From Seohaeicola zhoushanensis (lineage in GTDB: Bacteria; Pseudomonadota; Alphaproteobacteria; Rhodobacterales; Rhodobacteraceae), in the NCBI RefSeq assembly GCF_014656415.1, contig NZ_BNCJ01000008.1, positions 62,001 to 126,000 of the forward strand: 64,000 bases of DNA, written 5' to 3'. Shown here piece by piece: positions 1-10,211 of this stretch (its first letter is position 1; every line of letters starts with the position of its first letter). A program made the translations under genes and the position numbers. The notes beneath the pieces were generated by a model that had not been told where the DNA came from, did no database searches, and worked only from the letters and a program-made list of their open reading frames with translations.

Positions 1-1253
1 GAGCCCCAGACCTGCCGGTAGCCGATCTCCAGCGCCTCACCCGCCGCCGGCAGCTTCGCCGGCAGCCAGTAGGCGACGATATTGTCATAGATCTCGTCAT
101 CGGTCGGGATCTCGACCAGCTGCACCTGTCCCGGCCCCCAGTCGCCCCGCGGCTCGATCCAGACCGAGGCCCGCTTGTTGTAGAAGACCCCGTCGTCCTG
201 ATAGTTCGCAAAGCTCCGGTCGCGCTGCATCAACCCAAACCCGCGCGGGTTGGCATCCATGAAGCTCGACGTCACCACCCGGTCGGGGTTCGCCAAGGGC
301 CGCCAGATCCGCTCGCCGCCGCCGGTCAGCATGGCCAGCCCGTCGGAATCATGCACCTCCGGCCGCCAGTCGAAGGCGAGGTTCCGGTTGGTCTCGGAAT
401 ACCAGTACATCGAGGTCATCGGCGCGATCCCCAGCCGTTCCACCCCGTTGCGGAAGAACAGCGTGGCGCTGACCTCGATCACCTGCCCGTCGCCGTTCGC
501 CGCGTCGAACCGATAGGCGCCGGTCACGCTCGGTCCGTCAAGCAGCGCATAGATCGTCGCCGCCGCCCCGTTCTCGCCGGCGGCGATGTAGAACTCGGTG
601 AAGCGCGGGAACTCCTCGGGCTGCGCCATCCCGGTGTTGATCGCCAGGCCTCGCACCGACATGCCATACTGCTTCTCGGCCCCGTCGGTCCGGTAATATG
701 AGGCGCCCAAGAACGAGATCCAGTCGGTCTTCAGATCCGGCCGCATCACCCGGAAGCCGGCAAAGGCGGCGTGGTCCTCGATCTTCTTCGCCGGGCTGTC
801 CTCGGGCATGTCGAAGAACGAGGCGCTGTAGCGCACCTCGCGGGCCTCGTTGCCGCTTACCATGCTGATCCGCACCGGATCGCGCGAATACCGGTTCATG
901 TGGAAGAACTGCACCGGCGCCTCGGGCCCGGCCATGATGGTGTGATCCTTGCGGAACTGGATCTTCCAATGCGCATCGTAGTCGATCGCATCGAGCGCCG
1001 CCGGATCGGCGATGACCGGCGCGACGTGGGGCTGGCCGGCCAGATCGCGGGCGCGGGCCTTCAGCCAGTCCAGCGAGAAGGGCTGCGCGGGGCCGTATTC
1101 GATCCGGACCTCGGCGGCAGGGGCTGTCTGAGCAGCCAGCGGCGCGGCGGCAAGCAGGATGAAGGCGCAGGCGGCGGTAAGGCCGCGCAGCAAGGAGAAA
1201 ACGGATGGGAAGGACAAGGGAGGCTCCGGAAAACCGATTCGCGCAAAGGTCAT
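1..1253 (-). CDS. opgG: OpgG/MdoG-family periplasmic glucan biosynthesis protein (3' end outside window)
   Basis: Periplasmic protein of the OpgG/OpgD (MdoG) family, which works with OpgH to build the branched, osmoregulated glucans of the periplasm. 417 residues are visible and the C-terminus runs off the left edge; the family is usually about 500 residues. The first in-frame ATG, preceded by an in-frame stop three bases upstream, gives a cytoplasmic leader, a hydrophobic stretch (about residues 22-38) and an AAPLAAQ cleavage-like site. The mature part starts with the family pattern VRIEYG..QPF, then DYDAHWKIQFR, QFFHMNRYS and SYYRTDG, matching MdoG. OpgG and OpgD cannot be told apart here; no opgH is visible in the window, so it may lie to the left. 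Confidence 0.85.
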   Translation of the reverse strand, partial: MTFARIGFPEPPLSFPSVFSLLRGLTAACAFILLAAAPLAAQTAPAAEVRIEYGPAQPFSLDWLKARARDLAGQPHVAPVIADPAALDAIDYDAHWKIQFRKDHTIMAGPEAPVQFFHMNRYSRDPVRISMVSGNEAREVRYSASFFDMPEDSPAKKIEDHAAFAGFRVMRPDLKTDWISFLGASYYRTDGAEKQYGMSVRGLAINTGMAQPEEFPRFTEFYIAAGENGAAATIYALLDGPSVTGAYRFDAANGDGQVIEVSATLFFRNGVERLGIAPMTSMYWYSETNRNLAFDWRPEVHDSDGLAMLTGGGERIWRPLANPDRVVTSSFMDANPRGFGLMQRDRSFANYQDDGVFYNKRASVWIEPRGDWGPGQVQLVEIPTDDEIYDNIVAYWLPAKLPAAGEALEIGYRQVWG

Positions 1254-1363
1254 ATGTCATTTCTTAAATCCGCGCGATGGGCCACGTAGGGGCGCATCAT
1301 CGCAGGGCAGTGCCTTGCGCAGTGAACCGGCATTCTGCGCGGCCCCCCGCCGCCAAAACGCAA

Positions 1364-1390
1364 AACGGCGGGAGCATCGCTCCCGCCGTT
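1364..1390 (-). terminator. Intrinsic terminator downstream of ilvC
   Basis: Perfect 12-bp inverted repeat (AACGGCGGGAGC / GCTCCCGCCGTT) with a 3-base loop. Read on the minus strand it follows the ilvC stop by about 28 bases and runs into two T-rich patches (TTTTGCGTTTT), as expected for a Rho-independent terminator. Confidence 0.8.
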
Positions 1391-1417
1391 CCGCCATTCG
1401 CTTCCGTGCGGAAGGGA

Positions 1418-3026
<1,609 letters not shown>

Positions 3027-3027
<1 letters not shown>

Positions 3028-3482
3028 TGGATCTGGACGAGATCGACCGCATGATCCTGCGGGCGCTGGCGCAGGATGCGACCCAGACCGCCGGGGCGCT
3101 GGGGCGCCGGTTCGGGCTGTCGCAGCCGGCGACCTGGCGGCGGGTCAAGCGGCTGGAGGAGGGCGGGGCGATCAAGGGCCGCCGGCTGCGCCTCAATGCC
3201 GAGGCGCTGGGGTTCGGGGTGACGGTCTTCCTCGGCATCAAGCTCTCGCGCAAGGGCCGGGCCAGCTTTGCCGACTTTGAGCGCACGGTCAGCGCTATCC
3301 CCGAAGTGCAGACGGTCGAACATGTGTTGGGCCGCTTCGACTTTCGCCTGCGGGTGGTGGCGCGCGACCTGGCCGACTTCGAGCGCGTGCTGCGGCGGCG
3401 CATCATGACGCTCCCCGGCGCGGGCGAGATCGAGGCCAATGTGCTCTTGTCCGAAGAACGACGGCCCGGCCCGATCGGCTGA
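3027..3482 (+). CDS. Second Lrp/AsnC family transcriptional regulator
   Basis: 151 residues, again an N-terminal HTH (DEIDRMILRALAQ; SQPATWRRVKRL) followed by a RAM domain (AIPEVQTVEHVLGRFDFRLRV). The start is placed at the ATG that shares its A with the upstream TGA; a GTG one codon earlier is the alternative. The one-base overlap means translational coupling with the first Lrp gene, so the two subunits may be made together and could form mixed oligomers, as described for some tandem Lrp pairs. The two share fold and layout but are clearly diverged in sequence. Confidence 0.9.
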
Positions 3483-3547
3483 ACGGGAAATTGCGCCCCG
3501 GCGCATCAGGCGCTAAGCCTTGGGCCAACCGCACCCAGGAGGAAGCC

Positions 3548-4675
3548 ATGCCCGCTCTGCTCAACACCGTCGACCCCGAGGGGCTCGAGGAATTCTCGGT
3601 CGTCTTCACCGATCGCTCGCTCAACCACATGAGCCAGACTTTCCAGCAGGTTATGCGGGACATCTCGGCCATGCTGAAAGAGGTCTACAACGCCGATGCG
3701 GTGGCCGTGGTCCCCGGCGGCGGCACCTATGCGATGGAGGCGGTGGCCCGCCAGTTCGCCCGCGGCGCCAGAGTGCTCGTGGTGCGCAACGGCTGGTTCT
3801 CCTATCGCTGGAGCCAGATCGTCGAGACCGGCGGCATCGCGGCCAGCGCCACGGTGATGAAGGCCCGTCCCACCGGCAACGCCTCGCCGTCGCCCTTCGC
3901 ACCCGCGCCGATCGACGAGGTCGTCGCGGCGATCCGCGAACAGAAGCCCGAGGTGGTCTTTGCGCCCCATGTCGAGACGGCGGCCGGGGTGATCCTGCCC
4001 GATGACTATATCCGCGCGCTCTCGGCCGCGGCGCATGAGGTGGGCGCGCTGATGGTGCTCGACTGCATCGCCTCGGGCTGCGCCTGGGTCGACATGAAGA
4101 CCACCGGAGTCGACGTGCTGATCTCGGCCCCGCAGAAGGGCTGGAGCGCCTCTCCCAGCGCGGGCCTGGTGATGCTCTCGGAACGCGGCGCGGCCCGGCT
4201 GGAAGAGACGACCTCGGACAGCTTTGCAATCGACCTCAGGAAATGGCGCTCGATCATGGCGGCCTACGAAGGCGGCGGCCACTCCTATCACGCGACCATG
4301 CCGACCGACGCGCTGCGCGCCTTCCGTGACACCATGATCGAGACCAAGGATTACGGCTTCGACCGCCTGCGCGAGGCCCAGTGGAAACTGGGCGACGGCG
4401 TGCGCGCCATCCTCAAGGCCAAGGGCGTGGTCTCGGTCGCGGCCGAGGGCTTCGGCGCGCCCGGCGTCGTGGTCAGCTATACCACCGACCCGGAGATCCA
4501 GAACGGCAAGAAGTTCGCCGCGCTGGGTATGCAGATCGCCGCCGGCGTGCCGCTGCAATGCGACGAGGGCCCGGATTTCCGCACCTTCCGGCTGGGCCTC
4601 TTCGGGCTCGACAAGCTCTTTGACGTCGATGCCACCCTGGCGCGGCTCAAGCGGGTGATCGATCAGGTGCTCTGA
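3548..4675 (+). CDS. Class V (PLP) aminotransferase, alanine-glyoxylate / serine-pyruvate type
   Basis: PLP-dependent aminotransferase of fold type I, class V, 375 residues. Start at MPALLN preceded by AGGAGG, so the upstream in-frame codons are excluded. The glycine-rich PGGGTYAMEAVARQF (about 56-70) corresponds to the PLP phosphate pocket; DCIASG near residue 172 holds the Asp that contacts the PLP nitrogen; SAPQKGWS carries the probable Schiff-base lysine, K197. The family covers alanine-glyoxylate, serine-glyoxylate and serine-pyruvate activities; substrate cannot be read from sequence. It lies 65 bases after the two Lrp genes and may be under their control. Its last 13 bases overlap the convergent peptidase gene. 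Confidence 0.82.
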   Translation: MPALLNTVDPEGLEEFSVVFTDRSLNHMSQTFQQVMRDISAMLKEVYNADAVAVVPGGGTYAMEAVARQFARGARVLVVRNGWFSYRWSQIVETGGIAASATVMKARPTGNASPSPFAPAPIDEVVAAIREQKPEVVFAPHVETAAGVILPDDYIRALSAAAHEVGALMVLDCIASGCAWVDMKTTGVDVLISAPQKGWSASPSAGLVMLSERGAARLEETTSDSFAIDLRKWRSIMAAYEGGGHSYHATMPTDALRAFRDTMIETKDYGFDRLREAQWKLGDGVRAILKAKGVVSVAAEGFGAPGVVVSYTTDPEIQNGKKFAALGMQIAAGVPLQCDEGPDFRTFRLGLFGLDKLFDVDATLARLKRVIDQVL

Positions 4676-5355
4676 CCGCGCCGGAAGTTGCTGCTCGCCC
4701 CGAGCCCGTAGCGCAGGCAGAGGGCGATGACACCCAGCGAGATGACCAGCCAGAGGCCGCCCCAGAACAGGGTCGGCCCGCCGAACTCCTGCGCCAGCAT
4801 CCAGGCGTCGGATTGCAGGTGGGCGCGGGCGATGGTGTCGGAGAAGATATCGTAGGGCACATAGATCATGCTGGCGAGACCGATCACCCGCAGGACCAGG
4901 TCGCAGGCATCGCGGGGCAGATAGCGCGCGGCGGCCAGCATGGCCGCGCCGGTGGCAATGCCGAAGGCCAGTGCGAAGAGGTCGCGCACGTAGATCAGAC
5001 TGACGGCCAGCAGTAGCGCGCCCAGAAAGGCCAGCAGGGCGCGGTCGAGATGGGTTCGGACCGCGATGACAAACAGCGCCACGCCGATCAGCAGCGAGCC
5101 GAGATAACCGGCGCTCAGTGTGACAAAGCGGTTGCCTCCCCGCGAGATCACCATGCCGCCCTGGTCGGGGCTGAGCGTCAGGCTCTCGACGCTGCCGCCG
5201 GTCAGCAGCGTGGCCAGGGCGTGCGAGACCTCGTGCAGGAAGACCACCAGCAGCTTCAGCGGCATCACCACCGGGGTGCGCCAGAGCGCGAAGATCACCA
5301 CCACCAGCGCCAGCAGATGCCAGTGCCCCGCCAGGAAGGCCCCGGCGCGGCGCAT
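4663..5355 (-). CDS. M50B-like membrane zinc metallopeptidase
   Basis: 230-residue integral membrane protein with about six hydrophobic segments. The zinc motif HEVSH lies at residues 41-45 inside the second segment, matching the peptidase M50B-like family of intramembrane site-2-protease relatives. Unlike RseP there is no PDZ domain. The start codon overlaps the stop of the upstream ubiH-like gene by one base, so the two are translated together, though no functional link is evident. Substrate unknown; whether it is an active protease was not shown by any residue beyond the HExxH pair. Confidence 0.75.
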   Translation of the reverse strand: MRRAGAFLAGHWHLLALVVVIFALWRTPVVMPLKLLVVFLHEVSHALATLLTGGSVESLTLSPDQGGMVISRGGNRFVTLSAGYLGSLLIGVALFVIAVRTHLDRALLAFLGALLLAVSLIYVRDLFALAFGIATGAAMLAAARYLPRDACDLVLRVIGLASMIYVPYDIFSDTIARAHLQSDAWMLAQEFGGPTLFWGGLWLVISLGVIALCLRYGLGASSNFRRGQST

Positions 5356-6551
5356 CAGCTGACCCCGAGCCCCATGCGCATCAACGTGTGGCGCACCGGC
5401 GCCAGACCGTAGAGCGCGTTCAGCCCGGCCGCGCGGGCATCGCGCAGCGGCTGCTGCGCGGCCATCGAGGCGCGGTTCAACAGGTCGATGCCGCGCACCC
5501 GCAGGCGGATGTCGTTGATCCGGGCGTCGTGATAGGCGTCCAGCATCGTGGCATCGCCCAGCCGGTCGGGGTTGGCCTGAGCCAGGTCGAGCAGGGCGCG
5601 CAGATCGGCCAGCGACATGTTCAGCCCCTGCGCCCCGATCGGCGGCACCACATGGGCCGCCTCGGCAATCAGCGCGATGCGCTCGCCCGAAAGCCGGTCG
5701 GCATGTTGCAGGATGATCGGCCAGACCGTGCGCCGCGAGGCCAGCGTCAGCGGCCCGAACAGCGCGCAGGAGCGTTCGGTCATCGCCGCCTCGAAAGCCG
5801 GCACGTCCAGCGCCGCTAGGTCCAGCACGCGCGGGCCGCGCTCCATCCAGACCACGGCCGAGGAGGGCTTGCCCTGGTAGTCAGGCAGCGGCACCAGCGT
5901 GAAGGGCCCGCCCGAGCGGTGGATCTCGGTCGAGACATTGCGGTGCGGCTCGGGGTGAGTGACGGCAAAGGCCAGCGCCTTCTGGCCATAGCGCGAGGTG
6001 GTGACGCCGATCCCGGCGGCCTGCCGCATGGGCGAGTCGCGGCCGTCGGCGGCCACTACCAGCCGGGCGGTGACGCGGCCCCCGTCCGAGAGCGTCACGC
6101 GGGCCTCGGCGGTGCGGGTGAACAGTGCCCTGGCCGCGGTGCCGGGACGGAAATCGACGTTCGGCAGGGTGGCGAGATGGGCGACCAGCTCGCGCCGCAG
6201 CAACCAGTTGGGCAGGTTCCAGCCGAAAGGCTGGTCCGAGATGTCGGCGGCGTCGAACTCCTTGACGATGCGGGGCTCGGCGACCTCACCCCCGGCATCG
6301 ACGATCCGCATGATCTGCAAGGGTTCGGCGTGGGGGGCAAAGCGAACCCAGAGGCCGCAGGCCTCCAACAGGCCGCGCGCTGGTTGCAGGATCGCGGTGG
6401 TGCGCAAGTCGGACCCTTCGGCATCGCGCGAGGTGACGGGCGGGGCAGGGTCGACGCAGATCACCCGGAACCCCGCGGCGCCGAAAGCGGCTGCCGCGGT
6501 CAGGCCGGCGACCCCGCCGCCGGAAATCAGTATATCGCAGGACTCGGTCAT
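5355..6551 (-). CDS. UbiH/UbiF/COQ6-family FAD-dependent hydroxylase
   Basis: Flavin monooxygenase of the ubiquinone-ring hydroxylase family, 398 residues. The N-terminal ADP-binding motif is GGGVAGLTAAAAF (about 11-23); VVAADGRDSPMRQAAGI (about 165-181) is the family's DG motif; the second FAD motif reads AEAAHVVPPIGAQGLNM near residues 292-308. In most relatives this last motif begins GDAAH, so here the usual GD is replaced by AE. It most likely introduces a hydroxyl group on the ubiquinone precursor ring, but which position (UbiH, UbiF, UbiI or UbiL) cannot be decided. First gene of a two-gene minus-strand unit with the M50-like peptidase. Confidence 0.88.
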   Translation of the reverse strand: MTESCDILISGGGVAGLTAAAAFGAAGFRVICVDPAPPVTSRDAEGSDLRTTAILQPARGLLEACGLWVRFAPHAEPLQIMRIVDAGGEVAEPRIVKEFDAADISDQPFGWNLPNWLLRRELVAHLATLPNVDFRPGTAARALFTRTAEARVTLSDGGRVTARLVVAADGRDSPMRQAAGIGVTTSRYGQKALAFAVTHPEPHRNVSTEIHRSGGPFTLVPLPDYQGKPSSAVVWMERGPRVLDLAALDVPAFEAAMTERSCALFGPLTLASRRTVWPIILQHADRLSGERIALIAEAAHVVPPIGAQGLNMSLADLRALLDLAQANPDRLGDATMLDAYHDARINDIRLRVRGIDLLNRASMAAQQPLRDARAAGLNALYGLAPVRHTLMRMGLGVS

Positions 6552-6708
6552 CGGCGCCTCATTCGTTCGGACCCGACCCTATGCACAAGCGGCGGCGATG
6601 GCCAAGCGGCATCCTGTCCCGGCCGGGCGCCGTTGATCTCGATCATGGATTGGCCCACAATCGGCGTCAAAGCTGGGGTGGGGCACCCGGGCCAGTCAGG
6701 AGGCGAAA

Positions 6709-7116
6709 ATGAGCGTGCGATTCGGAGTTGCGGCGGTATGCATGGTGGTGGCGACGGCGCTGTCGGCGTCGGCGCAGGATGCCAAGCTGGGCGAGGAGCT
6801 GTTCCTGTCCCATTGCGCCACCTGTCACGGGCTGGATGCCGACGGCAAGGGGCCAATGGCCGGGGTGCTGACGATCAAGCCGGTCGACCTGACGCGGCTG
6901 ACGGCGACAAACAACGGCACTTTCCCGACCGCCCGCGTGGTGGCGCGCATCGACGGGCGCGATCCGCTGGTGAGCCACGGCTCTCCGATGCCGGTCTATG
7001 GCTATTTCTTCGAGGGCAACGATACCGCCCTTAAGACGCCGGCGGGGCAACCGATCCTGACCAGCAAGCCGATCGTCGACCTGGTCGCTTATATCGAATC
7101 TCTGCAAGTCAACTGA
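6709..7116 (+). CDS. Small periplasmic c-type cytochrome
   Basis: 135 residues with a signal peptide (cleavage near ASAQD, residue 23) and a single haem c site CATCH at residues 36-40. A single Met-Pro near residue 93 (GSPMPVYGYF) is a plausible axial methionine. A GGCGAA-type Shine-Dalgarno (AGGAGGCG) sits just before the ATG. A second mono-haem cytochrome gene follows within 16 bases, so the pair is likely one transcript carrying electrons in the periplasm. The partner enzyme is not in the window. Confidence 0.88.
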   Translation: MSVRFGVAAVCMVVATALSASAQDAKLGEELFLSHCATCHGLDADGKGPMAGVLTIKPVDLTRLTATNNGTFPTARVVARIDGRDPLVSHGSPMPVYGYFFEGNDTALKTPAGQPILTSKPIVDLVAYIESLQVN

Positions 7117-7131
7117 GTGGGACAGAATAGA

Positions 7132-7530
7132 ATGAACTGGATGGTGTGGAGCGCCCTGCCGTTGACTGCCCTCGTGGCTGCCTGCGTGGCCGAGGCAATG
7201 CCGGAGCCGACCGAAGGCGAGGTGTTGTTCCGCGAGAACTGCACCTCCTGTCACGGCAATGACGCGCGCGGCGGCATCCTGGTGGGGCGCAAGAAGGCGC
7301 CCGACCTGACGTCGATCACCGCGCGCTACGACGGTGTCTTCCCGCGCGCCCATGTGATGTCGCAGATCGACGGCTATGGCCGGGGCAAGCTGCCCGCCGA
7401 GCTGATGCCGGAATTCGGCGCGTTGCTGTCGGGCGAACAGGTGCCGGTCGAGGTCGACGGCGTGATGACCCCGACGCCGCGTTCGCTGGCGGCGCTGCTG
7501 TTCTACCTGGAAAGCATCCAGGGCAGCTGA
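7132..7530 (+). CDS. Mono-haem c-type cytochrome, probable lipoprotein
   Basis: 132 residues from the ATG at MNWMVW; an in-frame GTG fifteen bases earlier, right after the preceding stop, is an alternative. A hydrophobic leader ends in a lipobox LVAAC (Cys18), so the mature protein is probably anchored by lipid in the membrane facing the periplasm. One haem site CTSCH at residues 37-41; candidate axial methionine in ELMPEF. Related in layout to the preceding cytochrome (similar TARVVARIDG / RAHVMSQIDG blocks and a matching C-terminal FYLESIQ), suggesting an old tandem duplication. Confidence 0.85.
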   Translation: MNWMVWSALPLTALVAACVAEAMPEPTEGEVLFRENCTSCHGNDARGGILVGRKKAPDLTSITARYDGVFPRAHVMSQIDGYGRGKLPAELMPEFGALLSGEQVPVEVDGVMTPTPRSLAALLFYLESIQGS

Positions 7531-7533
7531 GCC

Positions 7534-8223
7534 CTAATCGCAGATCCCGTCCAGTTCGGCGTCCTTCCACGGCAGGAAGACGTCGCGCTCTCGTTTGCCG
7601 TTCTTCGGCAGGTCCGAGACCGGCAGGTTGGCGCTCAGCATCTCGTGCAGGCGCTTGGTGCGGGCGGCATCGGGCGCCAGCGCGCGGCAGCAGACATATT
7701 CCTCCATGATCGAACCCTGCTGTTCAAAGCCGAAGTCGAGCAGGTCGGGCGAGGTATCGAGCGAGAACAGGTAGGGATCGGGCGACCGCCCGTGCTCGGC
7801 GGCGGCGCGCAGCGGGCTGTAGCCTGTGCGGTCGCGGTTCTGCCATTGCCAGACATGCACCAGCTCGTGCCCGAGCAGCATGGCGGCGGTCAGGCTCATC
7901 CGGTCGGGATAGCCGCGCAGGTAGTCGTCGGTGTACCAGTCGCGGGCGAAGAAGACCGTGTTGAACAGGGTCACGGCGGCGGGCTTCGCGGTGACGATGG
8001 CCTCCTTGACCGGCGGCAGGATCAACTCGCGGCAGGTCACGCGCGGGCGCGGCTTGCGGTGGAAGGTCACTGGCCCGACCGGCGCGCCATCGACAAGGCG
8101 AATTCGTTTGGCGTTCAGCTGGTCCCCCATGATCGCGGCGGCAAAGGCGCGTTCGTTCACGGTGAGCGGGCGGCCGCAGGCGGCCAGCGCGAGGACAGAG
8201 CAGAGCAGCAGGCGCAGGATCAT
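7534..8223 (-). CDS. Lipoprotein with HExxH zinc motif (function unknown)
   Basis: 229 residues. Signal peptide with lipobox LAAC (Cys16) predicts a lipoprotein. GHELVHVWQWQ holds an HELVH motif at residues 119-123, the zinc-binding pattern of metallopeptidases, followed by a conserved-looking EEYVCC segment that could provide the third ligand. This resembles DUF4157-like zincins by motif only; no peptidase domain could be confirmed. Convergent with the cytochrome pair, separated by three bases. Confidence 0.62.
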   Translation of the reverse strand: MILRLLLCSVLALAACGRPLTVNERAFAAAIMGDQLNAKRIRLVDGAPVGPVTFHRKPRPRVTCRELILPPVKEAIVTAKPAAVTLFNTVFFARDWYTDDYLRGYPDRMSLTAAMLLGHELVHVWQWQNRDRTGYSPLRAAAEHGRSPDPYLFSLDTSPDLLDFGFEQQGSIMEEYVCCRALAPDAARTKRLHEMLSANLPVSDLPKNGKRERDVFLPWKDAELDGICD

Positions 8224-8288
8224 GGCGCGAGCCTAGCCTCGGGATCGTCGGACCGGAAGAGCGGGCAGATCACGGTGCGGGCGTTCCT

Positions 8289-8951
8289 TCACAGGCTCAT
8301 CGCCAGCACGCGGCTGATCTCGGTCAGAGAGCGGCCCGACTGCTCCATCCAGGTGTTGAACGCGCCCTGCACGGCCTTCATCGACGATTTCGACCCTGCG
8401 GGCTTGTCGATCACCCCCTCGGCGATCAGCCGGGCGGTGACGTCCTGCGACAGGATGAAACTGTCGCGCCCCGAGAACCGCATGGCATATTGCCCGGTGG
8501 TCCCGCCCAGGCGCGCGGCGCGGGTCCTCAGCAGGTCGAGCAGCCCGATGTAATCGCTCGAGGGCCAGCCGCCCAGCACCTTGCCCGCGCCGCCCTGGTC
8601 GCGCAGCTCCAGAAGGAAGGCGGCGTTGTCGCGCACGGCGGCGATCTTGGTGCCGTTGCGCACAATCCGGGTGTCCTGCAGCAGTGCGTCAAAGGTCGCA
8701 TCATCCATCAGCGCGCTGCGGCCGACGTCGAAGCCCTGGAAGGCGGCTTCGAAGCCGTCCCACTTGGCCTCGATGACCTTCCAGTTGAAGCCGGCCTGGA
8801 AGATGCATTTCGTAATGGTCGCGAGCCAGCGGTCTTCCGGAACTTTGGCCAGTTCCGCCGCCGGTGTGGGCTTTGACAGCTTGGCGTTCAGCGCATCCGC
8901 GCCGCCGTGGCGGCTGGCGGAGATGGCGAAGATCTCGTCGAAATGGCGCAT
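8289..8951 (-). CDS. 3-methyladenine DNA glycosylase-like protein (HhH-GPD superfamily)
   Basis: 220 residues starting at MRHFDEIF, chosen because GGAGGG stands just upstream; codons before it lack support. The sequence from about residue 40 (EDRWLATITKCIFQAGFNWKV) and the GFDVGRSALMDDATFDALLQDTRIVRNGTKIAAVRDNA block match the Tag-like DNA-3-methyladenine glycosylase I family, which excises alkylated bases. It lacks an obvious Tag-type zinc pair (Cys and His at both ends), so it is better called glycosylase-like. Downstream of the thioesterase gene on the same strand. Confidence 0.72.
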   Translation of the reverse strand: MRHFDEIFAISASRHGGADALNAKLSKPTPAAELAKVPEDRWLATITKCIFQAGFNWKVIEAKWDGFEAAFQGFDVGRSALMDDATFDALLQDTRIVRNGTKIAAVRDNAAFLLELRDQGGAGKVLGGWPSSDYIGLLDLLRTRAARLGGTTGQYAMRFSGRDSFILSQDVTARLIAEGVIDKPAGSKSSMKAVQGAFNTWMEQSGRSLTEISRVLAMSL

Positions 8952-9015
8952 GTCGTGGCCCTCCCGCCGGCCATGCTGCCGCAATGGAGCGCCATTGCAA
9001 GCCCTGTCGTGCGTC

Positions 9016-9420
9016 TCAGGCCGCGTAGAACGAGGCGGTGGCGGTGGCGACCAGCTTGCCGCTGTCGGCCTCGCTCATCTCGGCCCGGGTGAAGACCAGC
9101 GCCTTGCCCGCCCGCACCACCTCGGCGCGGCAGAGGATGGCGCTGCCGGTGCCGGGGCGCAGGAACTGGGTGTGCAGGTCGGTGGTGGCGAAGGGACGGA
9201 AGCCGCCGGCATTGGCGACAGCCGCCAGAACCATCGCGGTATCGGCCAGCGCCGCCAGCGCCTGGCCCGAGACGATGCCGCCGACCCGGATCAGCTGCGG
9301 CCCGATCGGCATACGCACGACCACATGGTCGGCGCCGACCTCCTCGACCTGCGGATCCAGCGCGCGCACCCAGTCGGCGAAGTATTTCTCGAGCAGCTCA
9401 TGCGCGTCCTGCGGCGTCAT
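9016..9420 (-). CDS. PaaI-type hotdog thioesterase
   Basis: 134 residues from MTPQDAHELL, with GGAGAGGA ahead of the ATG. Hotdog-fold signature: GGIVSGQALAALADTAMVLAAVA (about 46-68), with the Asp in the ADTA helix typical of PaaI-like acyl-CoA thioesterases, and the TTDLHTQFLRPG strand. Probably hydrolyses acyl- or aryl-CoA esters in the cytoplasm; the natural substrate is unknown. Confidence 0.8.
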   Translation of the reverse strand: MTPQDAHELLEKYFADWVRALDPQVEEVGADHVVVRMPIGPQLIRVGGIVSGQALAALADTAMVLAAVANAGGFRPFATTDLHTQFLRPGTGSAILCRAEVVRAGKALVFTRAEMSEADSGKLVATATASFYAA

Positions 9421-9485
9421 CCGGTCATCCTCTCCCTGGAACCCGCCCCAAGAGGTGGCGCGAGCGGCGGCAAAAGGCAATCGTT

Positions 9486-10016
9486 TCATTGCTGAGCGGT
9501 GATGGTACTCGAGTGCTGGCGCTGGCAGTCGAGCACCGCGTCGAAGGCCCGGCGCGATCCGCGCAGGGGGAAGCGGCCAAGCTCGGTGTCGGCATAGGCC
9601 CAGGTCATCCGCGTCTCGCGGCGGAACTCGGCCAGCAGCTGGCGCGACTTTTCGCCCTCGGCGCCCAGCAGGATGTTCAGGCCGGGGGCGCCATCCATGA
9701 AGACCCCGGTCATTTCGAGTGTCCAGGCCGGCCGGTGGCCGAAGGCGACAGTGACGGGATAGATCGCGCCGGTCTCGATCGAGGTCCAGCGTTCATCGAG
9801 CAGGGTGATGTCCAGCGCCTTGACGCCGTCGCGGGTGTCATAGCCGATGAACATGTTGGTCTTGCCCCAGCGGGTGAAGGCGAGGCAACCGCCGGTGGCC
9901 GGGTAATAGGAGATGTCCCACTCGCCCACGACCGTCCAGCGGGCGGGCTGGGCGGTTGCGGGAAGTGCAGTGGCAAGCAGCACCACAGTCATGGCGAAAC
10001 GCAGGAAACAGGCCAT
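9486..10016 (-). CDS. Secreted protein of unknown function
   Basis: 176 residues beginning with a clear Sec signal peptide (FLRFAMTVVLLATALPATAQ, cleavage near residue 23), so the mature chain of about 153 residues is periplasmic. It has two cysteines in the mature part (GGCLAF and LDCQRQ) that could form one disulphide. No family recognised. Lies upstream of the thioesterase on the same strand with a 65-base gap. Confidence 0.65.
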   Translation of the reverse strand: MACFLRFAMTVVLLATALPATAQPARWTVVGEWDISYYPATGGCLAFTRWGKTNMFIGYDTRDGVKALDITLLDERWTSIETGAIYPVTVAFGHRPAWTLEMTGVFMDGAPGLNILLGAEGEKSRQLLAEFRRETRMTWAYADTELGRFPLRGSRRAFDAVLDCQRQHSSTITAQQ

Positions 10017-10211
10017 GAAGCCCTCGTGAACGAACCGGGGGCAAAAGATGGCGAGAAAGCGGCAAACGGCCCAGAAGATTCGAGGTCCGGGCAGGAGGAT
10101 GCCGTTGAATTTTGAGAAAGTCTTTTATTTACAGTTATTTGTGTTGTAGGTGAAAATCCGGAACTGTCGCCGAAATGACAACGGAACGTGGGTTCTTCGC
10201 GGGACTGTCGA

